Shown here one piece after another: positions 1 through 5,415 of a DNA stretch of 5,833 bases. The stretch is taken from the NCBI GenBank assembly GCA_009782655.1, contig WRIQ01000081.1, forward strand, positions 1-5,833, written 5' to 3'. A program made the translations under genes and the position numbers. The number at the start of each line of letters is the position of its first letter. Position 1 is the first letter of the stretch. The DNA comes from Prolixibacteraceae bacterium (GTDB lineage Bacteria; Bacteroidota; Bacteroidia; Bacteroidales; Prolixibacteraceae). Under the pieces are notes generated by a model that worked only from the letters and a program-made list of their open reading frames with translations, did no database searches and was not told the origin of the DNA.

Positions 1-3000
1 GGGCATACGAAAAAGGAGTGGAGATAGGCGCCGGTGCTTCGAAATTAAGCCAGAACGATCCGCGTTCCATATTGCGCAAAGGCGTTGCGGAAGGTTATGC
101 CGCCGTGATTTTCGAAGGGCTTGACGGCCAACGTTACCGCGCCGTGTGGAGTGTGCGCCGCGCCAGAAACAAAGCAACGGGAAGCCTTCAGGATTATAAC
201 ATCGAATTGTGGAATCTCTCAAGCGATGCGCTTTTCCCTGAGAAAAAATTGGGGACGCTGAATGAAATTTCCCGTTTGACGGGACTTACCTTCGAGCAGT
301 TCACACGTTCCGTCCTTCTGGCGCAGGGCGATTTCACGGCATTCCTGAAAGCAGGGAAAGACGACAAAGCCGCCCTGCTTGAAAAATTGACAGGCTCGGA
401 GGTCTACTCAAAGATTTCGCGCACGGTTTATGGAAAAACCAAAGAAGCGGTTCAGAAATACCAAGAGGCCAACAGTCTCCTCTGTGGGATAGAAATATTT
501 GATAATGGAAAAATTGAAGAACTGTTAATCGAGAAAAAAGCGCTCGAAACAGAAATCGCCGCGCAAAAAGAACAAGAAAAAGAAAGGCAGAAAAATCTGG
601 AATGGTATGAGCAATCCGACAAGTTGGCGGGGGAGCTGAATCAGGCTCTTCAGGCGCAGGCGGCCGCGGTTTCGCAAAAAGTAAATGCCGTTTCGCGTTT
701 TGAGCAATTCAAGCGGGTTGAAAATATTCAGTCTGTGCGCGAATTGGTACATTTGCGCGATGCAGTTGCGCAACGAAAAGAGGAAATCAATGTTAAAATC
801 ATCAAAGAGCGGCACGATTCGGAAGAAATCAGCGAAAAACTTGCCGCACTGGCGGAACAAAAACAGTGTGTCGAAATAAAACGCAAAATTTCGGAAGAAG
901 AATACGGCTTGGCCAAACCGTTGCTCGAAGAGGCGCGAAAACTGGATGCACTTTCAACATTTCAGCAGAAGCAAACCAACGAAACCCGGCAGCAGTTGGA
1001 TACAGAGCTTGCAGGCAAGAAACAACAGGAACAAATGTTGAAAACAAAAGAAGCCGATTTTCGTAATATCTCGCGCCAACTGGAAGAAACTGAAAGTTGG
1101 ATAATGCAAAACCAAAACCGAAAATTCATTGCCGAAAATGGGTTATTTATTATTTCGCGACTGGAAGATGCCGCCAAACTTACCGATAGAAAAGCGGAAC
1201 TGAGTGCAAAAATGAAAAGCAAACGAAGCGCCGTAGAAGAAGCGGATAACGCGATTGAATGCACGAAAGAGGAACAGCTAAAATACGAAAAGCAGTTACA
1301 AAAGCTGAAAACCGAAATTTCGGCAAAAAAAACGGTGATGGATTCGATTCCGTACAATCACATCACCGAAGAAGAAAAGCAGCAGGCGTGGTCGATTAAT
1401 AAGTTGATTCAATTGCAGGTGGCTTGGGAAAAATTATTTGCAGCCCGGCAAAACTGGGAGCTTGTTTTGGCAAAAAGGGAGCAAACCGCGCGTGAGTGCG
1501 AATCGGTTTCGGCGGCGTTGGAGGAGAACTCCCTGAAACTTATAAAAGCAAAAGTCAGGAAAGAGCAAACCAAAACAGCCCTTGAGAAAGCGCGATTGCG
1601 AACCGCGGAAAGCGTTGAGTTGTTGCGCGAAAATCTTGTTTCGGGTGAGCCTTGTCCGGTTTGCGGAGGCACGCACCATCCGTTTGCAAACGACAGCCAA
1701 AGGCTTCATGCTGTGATGGAAGAACTTCAGTTTCAGGAAAAAAACAGCGCCGTCGAATACGATTCATTGCTCAAAAATCAGTCGAAACTCGAGCAGAAAA
1801 AAGAATCGTTATCTTCTGAAAATGAGAGTATGGAGAAACAATTGTCGGAATCCGGAAAATTAGTTTTGGAACTGGAAAACAACTGGAGCGGACTGGCGCC
1901 CGAAGAGGATATTTTGAATGTAGAGGATGGTGTCCGCACTCAGTTTATCAGCGACAGGGTGGAGCAACTACGCAGGTTTGTAGGCGCGTTGCAAAAGCAG
2001 ATGGAGCAATACCGCGAAACACAGACTCTCTATGAACGCGAGCGAACAGCTTTTGAAGAAATAGCTGAAAAATCGAACATTATTTCAAAAGAGATGACAA
2101 AGCAGAACAGCGACAGGCAGCTACTTGGGCAGGAGATGCAGCATGTGGCGGAAGAGCTTCAGACGGCCGAAACGGAGTTGGATAAAATATTGGCAGATCT
2201 GGGGATATATTTTATCCAACCCGACTGGCAGGAAAAGTGGAGGCAAAACAACGACGTTTTTTGCAAAAGGATCAATGAATTTTCTGTTAAATGGATGGAA
2301 CAAAATGAGTTGATGAATAAATATTCCAAAAAACAGGAATGGCTTGAGGCCGAAACGGAAAATATAAAAAAGCGCCTTGCCGAGAGCAACCAATTGTATG
2401 ACAAGACATTTGCGCAGTTTTGTTCTTTGTCGGAGGCATTGAATAAATTGCGGAATAACCGCAATGCTATTTTTGAGGGACAGCCTGTCGATGTGGTGGA
2501 AAACCGTTTGTCGGAGGCGGTGAAGAAATTCGCCAAAGAGCTGGAGTCACTTAATACTCAGCTTTTAGAACGGCAATCGGTCTTCGATGTGATGGATGGT
2601 GCCATCCGCCTGTTGGAAAAACAGAGGGAAGAAGCCACTGTTGATTTTACCAACAGAAGCCGTGCGGTGAACAACTGGATTGATGAGTTCAATGAACATT
2701 CGGGCAGCCGTGTAGAGCTTGTGGAATTAGAAAAGCTGTTGCAATTTTCGTTGGGCTGGATTGCGTCTGAGCGCAGAGCTTTGCAGGAAATGGAAAACGC
2801 GGTTTTGCAGACACAAACGGCTGTAGATGAGCGTGTAGAACGGTTGGAAAATCACAAAAAGCAAGCTGCAGGGATTCCTGAAAAAGAAGAGTTGTTGCAA
2901 CAGGTTGCCGCCATAAGCAGCGAAATTGAGCGGAGAACAGCCCACAAAAACGACATCGACTTTGTGTTGAGGCGGAATGCGGAAAATATTGAAAAAGCCG

Positions 3001-3545
3001 GTTCGCTGCATGAAAAGATAAAAAAACTGACTGAAAATATGGATAAATGGCAGAAGTTGAATGAGTTGGTTGGTTCTGCCGACGGGAAGAAATTCAGACA
3101 GATAGCACAGGAGTACACGTTGGAAATTCTGCTCGGTTTTGCCAACGTTCATCTCGAGACGCTTTCGAGCCGTTATCAACTGGCGTTGGTTCCCGACTCT
3201 TTGGCATTGCAGGTCATCGATCATGATATGGGCGACGAAGTGCGAACAGTTCATTCGCTGTCGGGCGGCGAGTCCTTTTTAGTTTCATTGTCGCTGGCGC
3301 TGGGGCTGGCGTCGCTCTCGTCGAACAGGATGAGAGTGGAGTCGCTTTTCATTGACGAAGGCTTTGGCTCGCTGGATCCGCAGACTCTGCAAACAGTTGT
3401 CGACGCGCTCGAAAGGCTGCAAAATCAAGGACGGAAAGTGGGAATCATCAGCCATGTACAGGAACTGACAGAAAGAATTCCTGTGCAAATCAAAATCGTC
3501 AGGCAATCGAAAGGGAAAAGCCGCGTGGAGGTAGCGGGCGTTTGA
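1..3545 (+). CDS. sbcC: SbcC, Rad50/SMC-like ATPase subunit of the SbcCD nuclease (5'-partial)
   Basis: Large subunit of the SbcCD (Mre11-Rad50-like) complex, which cleaves DNA hairpins and processes double-strand ends in the cytoplasm. The reading frame is open to the left edge, so the GTG at 18 is not the real start. The N-terminal ~80 residues with Walker A (P-loop) must lie upstream. Counting from the GTG as residue 1, I see an SQNDPRS motif typical of SbcC near the start, a Q-loop (LLAQGDF, Gln103), a long first coiled-coil arm (~140-540), a CPVC zinc hook (Cys546, Cys549, followed by GGTHHPF), and a second arm (~555-1010) with a non-heptad, Trp/aromatic-rich break at ~725-760. The C-terminal ATPase half has the signature LSGGES (1081-1086), Walker B LFIDE (Asp1113, catalytic Glu1114), D-loop GSLDP (Asp1120) and H-loop His1146. 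All visible catalytic elements are intact. It ends in tandem stops TGA-TAG. With the missing part it would be about 1,250 residues, longer than E. coli SbcC (about 1,050). sbcD normally lies immediately upstream and is expected off-window. Confidence 0.97.
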   Translation, partial: AYEKGVEIGAGASKLSQNDPRSILRKGVAEGYAAVIFEGLDGQRYRAVWSVRRARNKATGSLQDYNIELWNLSSDALFPEKKLGTLNEISRLTGLTFEQFTRSVLLAQGDFTAFLKAGKDDKAALLEKLTGSEVYSKISRTVYGKTKEAVQKYQEANSLLCGIEIFDNGKIEELLIEKKALETEIAAQKEQEKERQKNLEWYEQSDKLAGELNQALQAQAAAVSQKVNAVSRFEQFKRVENIQSVRELVHLRDAVAQRKEEINVKIIKERHDSEEISEKLAALAEQKQCVEIKRKISEEEYGLAKPLLEEARKLDALSTFQQKQTNETRQQLDTELAGKKQQEQMLKTKEADFRNISRQLEETESWIMQNQNRKFIAENGLFIISRLEDAAKLTDRKAELSAKMKSKRSAVEEADNAIECTKEEQLKYEKQLQKLKTEISAKKTVMDSIPYNHITEEEKQQAWSINKLIQLQVAWEKLFAARQNWELVLAKREQTARECESVSAALEENSLKLIKAKVRKEQTKTALEKARLRTAESVELLRENLVSGEPCPVCGGTHHPFANDSQRLHAVMEELQFQEKNSAVEYDSLLKNQSKLEQKKESLSSENESMEKQLSESGKLVLELENNWSGLAPEEDILNVEDGVRTQFISDRVEQLRRFVGALQKQMEQYRETQTLYERERTAFEEIAEKSNIISKEMTKQNSDRQLLGQEMQHVAEELQTAETELDKILADLGIYFIQPDWQEKWRQNNDVFCKRINEFSVKWMEQNELMNKYSKKQEWLEAETENIKKRLAESNQLYDKTFAQFCSLSEALNKLRNNRNAIFEGQPVDVVENRLSEAVKKFAKELESLNTQLLERQSVFDVMDGAIRLLEKQREEATVDFTNRSRAVNNWIDEFNEHSGSRVELVELEKLLQFSLGWIASERRALQEMENAVLQTQTAVDERVERLENHKKQAAGIPEKEELLQQVAAISSEIERRTAHKNDIDFVLRRNAENIEKAGSLHEKIKKLTENMDKWQKLNELVGSADGKKFRQIAQEYTLEILLGFANVHLETLSSRYQLALVPDSLALQVIDHDMGDEVRTVHSLSGGESFLVSLSLALGLASLSSNRMRVESLFIDEGFGSLDPQTLQTVVDALERLQNQGRKVGIISHVQELTERIPVQIKIVRQSKGKSRVEVAGV

Positions 3546-3642
3546 TAGTGTCGGGTGGAATGGCATAGCGTGGGGAAAAGCCGAAAATCCGAACAGGCGC
3601 AAAATATCAGCAAATCCCGGCAAATTTTCTGTACACAAAACA

Positions 3643-3687
3643 CAAGCAGGAGTAAAGCTCTTGATATTAGCGTTTCACTCCTGCTTG
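3643..3687 (-). terminator. Bulged long hairpin between convergent genes, probable terminator of the minus-strand gene
   Basis: CAAGCAGGAGT (3643-3653) is perfectly complementary to ACTCCTGCTTG (3677-3687). The stem continues inward with AAA/TTT and GCT/AGC, interrupted by single unpaired bases at 3672 and 3676, to give 17 pairs around a 9-nt loop (3660-3668). Read on the minus strand, the hairpin is followed by a T-rich run (TGTTTTGTGT), and it starts about 55 nt after the stop of the secreted coiled-coil gene. This fits an intrinsic terminator for that gene. On the plus strand the 3' flank is GCGGCAAG, with no U-tract, so a role in ending sbcC transcription would need Rho or a different mechanism. 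The structure is seen in the sequence; the function is inferred. Confidence 0.55.
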
Positions 3688-3725
3688 GCGGCAAGTCTCG
3701 CGTGGCTTGCATGTAATATAATTCC

Positions 3726-3739
3726 TGCTAAAATTAGCA
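3726..3739. repeat. Short near-perfect palindrome just after the coiled-coil gene stop
   Basis: TGCTAAAATTAGCA has 6-nt arms (TGCTAA/TTAGCA) around a 2-nt centre, and would fold as a 5-bp stem with a 4-nt loop. It begins 3 nt past the stop codon of the minus-strand gene. It is A/T-rich and lacks a following U-tract, so it is not itself a convincing terminator. It could be a small 3'-UTR stem or chance. Confidence 0.3.
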
Positions 3740-3741
3740 AG

Positions 3742-4605
3742 TTACCTGATTCCCGACAATTTTGTTCTTACGTCAGTAACAGTTGCTTCCTGACGTTCGA
3801 TGTGAGTTTTAATGGTTTTTTGTTCGCTTTGCCCTCCGATGATTTTTTTCTCAAGTTGCGAAATCTTTTTCTCATATTGGCTTGCCTGCTTGTTTTGTTT
3901 GGTAATCTCTTTTTTCTGGGCGCTAATTTTGGCTTCCAGTTCCTTTTTTGCAGTTGCCGATTCGTCGAGTTTTATTGCCGATTTATTTTGCTCGATCAGG
4001 GTTTCATTTTCCTTGATCAATCCTTTTGCTGAGGCAATATTCGATTTCAGGTCTGAAATTTGTTTGTTTATACTGCTTTCCTGCTTCTCTGCCCTCGACA
4101 AATCATTCTGAAACGATTTTAGTTTGTTTTCTTCGTTTTTCAGCTCTTTTTCAACGGCATCGCGGTATACGATAACCGCATAGTCGCGCACATAATCTTT
4201 GGTGGCGTCGATTATTTTTGCTTCATCCTCTTTGCCGCCGATAAATCCTTTGGGCGTTTCGAAGAAAAGGGTCACCAGCGAACGGTCGGCAAAGGACGCA
4301 ACCTGCGCGAAAACGTTCAAACTGTCTGTCGTAATGCGGTCGACAATCACGCCGCGCATAACCCATTCGTCTTTTTCTTTCACCAACTTGGGCTTCTTTT
4401 TGAAACTAATAACAACTTTGCTGTTTACCAATGTTTTCTCAAGCAAGTTTGTTGCATCTTTGGTTGTCGTTTGGGGGATTTCTACTTCGAAACCAGGCAC
4501 TTTCCCTTTCGAGGAGTGCTTTTCGCTTACGGTTACCGTTAACTCTTTTTGAGCCATTGCGGGTAGAACGATAAGCATCATCATGATAAACAATAACTTT
4601 CTCAT
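3742..4605 (-). CDS. Secreted protein with C-terminal coiled coil, uncharacterised Bacteroidota-type family
   Basis: A 287-residue protein, function unknown. I place the start at the ATG (4603-4605). A GTG two codons upstream (4609-4611) is possible, but the ATG directly opens a classic signal peptide: MRKLL, then a hydrophobic stretch (residues 5-16), then AMA|QK with likely signal peptidase I cleavage after Ala18. There is no lipobox Cys, so a periplasmic location is expected. Residues ~20-150 look globular and mixed beta/alpha, with hydrophobic strands such as VVISF, VTLFF and YAVIVY. Residues ~151-285 are a Lys/Glu/Gln/Ser-rich coiled coil with heptad-like spacing and a GG break at 257-258. 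From memory, similar proteins of unknown function (signal peptide, PGF/PG-x-V-x-I strand, globular part, long coil) are common in Bacteroidota. Skp/OmpH is an alternative, but its arrangement and size (about 160 aa, with no such N-terminal domain) do not fit. The gene has its own promoter at 4650-4681, a downstream hairpin at 3643-3687 and no Shine-Dalgarno, and appears monocistronic. Confidence 0.88.
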   Translation of the reverse strand: MRKLLFIMMMLIVLPAMAQKELTVTVSEKHSSKGKVPGFEVEIPQTTTKDATNLLEKTLVNSKVVISFKKKPKLVKEKDEWVMRGVIVDRITTDSLNVFAQVASFADRSLVTLFFETPKGFIGGKEDEAKIIDATKDYVRDYAVIVYRDAVEKELKNEENKLKSFQNDLSRAEKQESSINKQISDLKSNIASAKGLIKENETLIEQNKSAIKLDESATAKKELEAKISAQKKEITKQNKQASQYEKKISQLEKKIIGGQSEQKTIKTHIERQEATVTDVRTKLSGIR

Positions 4606-4649
4606 AAACACACACTTAATGATAAAGAATTTTCTTTTTAGTTAAAAAA

Positions 4650-4681
4650 CAGAAATATTTTTTGGCATAAACTGTTCCAAA
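4650..4681 (-). promoter_or_regulatory. Bacteroidota-type promoter for the secreted coiled-coil gene
   Basis: On the minus strand there is a TTTG -33 box (4678-4681), then a 20-nt spacer, then TATTTCTG (4650-4657), which matches the Bacteroidota -7 consensus TAnnTTTG at all but one of the six fixed positions. The predicted transcription start is near 4643-4646, giving a leader of about 40 nt before the ATG at 4605. No Shine-Dalgarno is present in the leader (ATTAAGTGTGTGTTT before ATG), as is usual in this phylum. A sigma-54-like match (4664-4679) overlaps and is discussed separately. Confidence 0.6.
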
Positions 4682-4691
4682 ATTAAAAATA

Positions 4692-4716
4692 AAAATGGAA
4701 ATTCAGGAAAATGGAA
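4692..4716. repeat. 9-nt direct repeat upstream of the promoter
   Basis: AAAATGGAA occurs at 4692-4700 and again at 4708-4716, a 16-nt repeat period, in an A/T-rich stretch. It lies 11 nt upstream of the TTTG -33 box of the minus-strand promoter (about -45 to -75 relative to its predicted start). It may be a binding site for a regulator with tandem half-sites, or simply low-complexity sequence. The repeat is seen; any regulatory role is inferred. Confidence 0.35.
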
Positions 4717-4740
4717 TATAATTGTTAATGTTGAGAGGAG

Positions 4741-4947
4741 TCAGATTATGGTAATTTTAGTTTCTTGTGCTTCGACAACGTCGCCTTTTCGCAACTTGGC
4801 TCGCTTGCGATATTCGGTTTTATCGTTCAGTTTTACCATTCCTTCTTCGACCATGATTTTGGCATGGCCACCGGTTTCGGCGATGTGCAGAAATTTCAAC
4901 AATCGCACAAGCTCAATAAAATCCTCTTCCAAAGCAAATTCAATCAT
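4741..4947 (-). CDS. S4-domain RNA-binding protein, YbcJ/YaaA (RlbA-like) family
   Basis: A 68-residue protein made almost entirely of one S4 RNA-binding domain (residues ~8-60). The hallmarks are FIELVRLLKFLHIAETGGHAK as the two packed helices, then IMVEEGMVKLNDKTEYRKRAKLRKGDVV, the basic RNA-contacting turn and strand. The G-x-AK, EG-V-x-[L/V]-N and R-K-R-x-K-[L/I] pattern is closely similar to E. coli YbcJ (70 aa) and B. subtilis YaaA, and the length is normal for the family. These proteins are thought to bind structured RNA or the ribosome in the cytoplasm; the precise role is unsettled. The ATG (4945-4947) lies inside the end of the upstream MmcQ/YjbR gene, sharing 8 nt (ATGATTGA). No Shine-Dalgarno is evident, so translation is probably coupled by re-initiation after the upstream stop. 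The alternative of a fused single protein is excluded because the two genes are in different frames. Confidence 0.93.
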   Translation of the reverse strand: MIEFALEEDFIELVRLLKFLHIAETGGHAKIMVEEGMVKLNDKTEYRKRAKLRKGDVVEAQETKITII

Positions 4948-5305
4948 TTTCTTGTATATTTTTAAGTTCTTCTTTCAATTTTTTGGAAAGCCCTTCAACC
5001 ACAATTTCATAAGATTCACGAATCCAGAGCCTTAGCAGATTCGACGGCGTTGCATAATCGATTTCAACCCTGAGCCAGTGTATTTTGTTGAAATGATATG
5101 CGGGCAAAACAAACGGGTAATGCTCTTGCAGGCCGACGACCTTCTCGGGTCGGTTTTTTAGGCTCACACTCAAATTGCCCCCCAAGGACATAAGACAAAA
5201 CATCTTATTCATTACCTTGAAAACCAAAGATGTGTCGTCGAAAGGAAAGCTTTCGGTTACACCCGGAAATGAAAGACAAAATTCCCGTATTTCTTCAGCA
5301 TTCAT
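4940..5305 (-). CDS. MmcQ/YjbR family protein (DUF419)
   Basis: A 121-residue, full-length member of the MmcQ/YjbR family (typically about 115-125 aa), which has a CyaY/frataxin-like alpha-beta fold and a proposed but poorly established DNA-binding role. The characteristic blocks are visible in order: N-terminal helix EEIREFCLSFPGVTESFPF (residues 4-22), the strand LVFKVMNKMFCLMS (27-40), the basic LKNRPEK segment (49-55), the HFNKIHWLRVEID block (71-83, usually [M/H]NKxHW in the family), and the C-terminal LWIRESYEIVVEGLSKKLK (93-111). The ATG at 5303-5305 is chosen because it starts the family-typical N-terminus and follows a perfect TATATTTG -7 box. The leader is A/T-rich without a Shine-Dalgarno. 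The gene overlaps the S4-domain gene by 8 nt, so the two form a co-transcribed unit. It has no signal peptide and is expected to be cytoplasmic. No enzymatic residues can be proposed. Confidence 0.93.
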   Translation of the reverse strand: MNAEEIREFCLSFPGVTESFPFDDTSLVFKVMNKMFCLMSLGGNLSVSLKNRPEKVVGLQEHYPFVLPAYHFNKIHWLRVEIDYATPSNLLRLWIRESYEIVVEGLSKKLKEELKNIQEND

Positions 5306-5320
5306 AATTTTTAATTTTTA

Positions 5321-5328
5321 CAAATATA
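5321..5328 (-). promoter_or_regulatory. Bacteroidota -7 box for the MmcQ/YjbR-S4 pair
   Basis: The minus strand reads TATATTTG, a perfect match to the Bacteroidota -7 consensus TAnnTTTG, 15 nt upstream of the ATG at 5305. No good TTTG -33 box lies about 19-21 nt further upstream. The nearest resemblance is a TTTTCG at a shorter spacing of roughly 15 nt. If used, transcription would start only about 8-11 nt before the ATG, giving a very short leader. Confidence 0.45.
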
Positions 5329-5340
5329 GTGGAAGTTGGA

Positions 5341-5373
5341 CGAAAACAGAAGCTTGCTTTCGGTTTCCCGAAA
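5341..5373 (-). other. Two overlapping, mutually exclusive small hairpins in the intergenic region
   Basis: On the minus-strand RNA, the upstream hairpin (5373 to 5358) is TTTCGG-GAAA-CCGAAA, a perfect 6-bp stem closed by a GNRA-type tetraloop. The downstream hairpin (5362 to 5341) is CGAAAGCA-AGCTTC-TGTTTTCG, 8 pairs including one G-U. The two share the CGAAA segment (5358-5362), so only one can form at a time. They start 43 nt past the YdeI-family stop and precede the -7 box of the MmcQ/YjbR gene. They may be a weak terminator or 3'-UTR structure for the YdeI-family transcript. There is no clean U-tract right after either stem, so the function is open. Confidence 0.3.
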
Positions 5374-5415
5374 TTTCAAGTTCAAAATCAATGAACCATT
5401 TGCCGACTATCGTGT

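Noticed and set aside
18..20. GTG as the start of sbcC
   Set aside because: The frame is open upstream to the window edge, and family members have ~80 more N-terminal residues including Walker A. The AAAGGAG just before the GTG is coding sequence and only coincidentally resembles a ribosome binding site.
2727..3254. A 175-codon open frame on the minus strand inside sbcC, plus others at 962-1357 and 2159-2536
   Set aside because: These lie antisense within a fully intact sbcC frame with conserved motifs. The translations are Phe/Leu/Cys/Ser-rich, typical of antisense shadows, with no recognisable family.
3691..3710. GCAAG/CTTGC inverted repeat next to the long hairpin
   Set aside because: It has only a 5-bp stem with a 10-nt loop and no flanking U-tract, which is within chance expectation.
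3661..4552. Plus-strand open frames (3661-4032, 3812-4111, 4199-4552) opposite the coiled-coil gene
   Set aside because: They are Phe/Leu/Ser-rich mirror translations of the Lys/Glu-rich coiled-coil gene. The minus strand has the signal peptide, promoter and terminator.
4748..5035. Plus-strand frames over the S4 and MmcQ/YjbR genes, and at 5175-5456
   Set aside because: They are shadows: the minus-strand products match known families at full length and account for the whole stretch.
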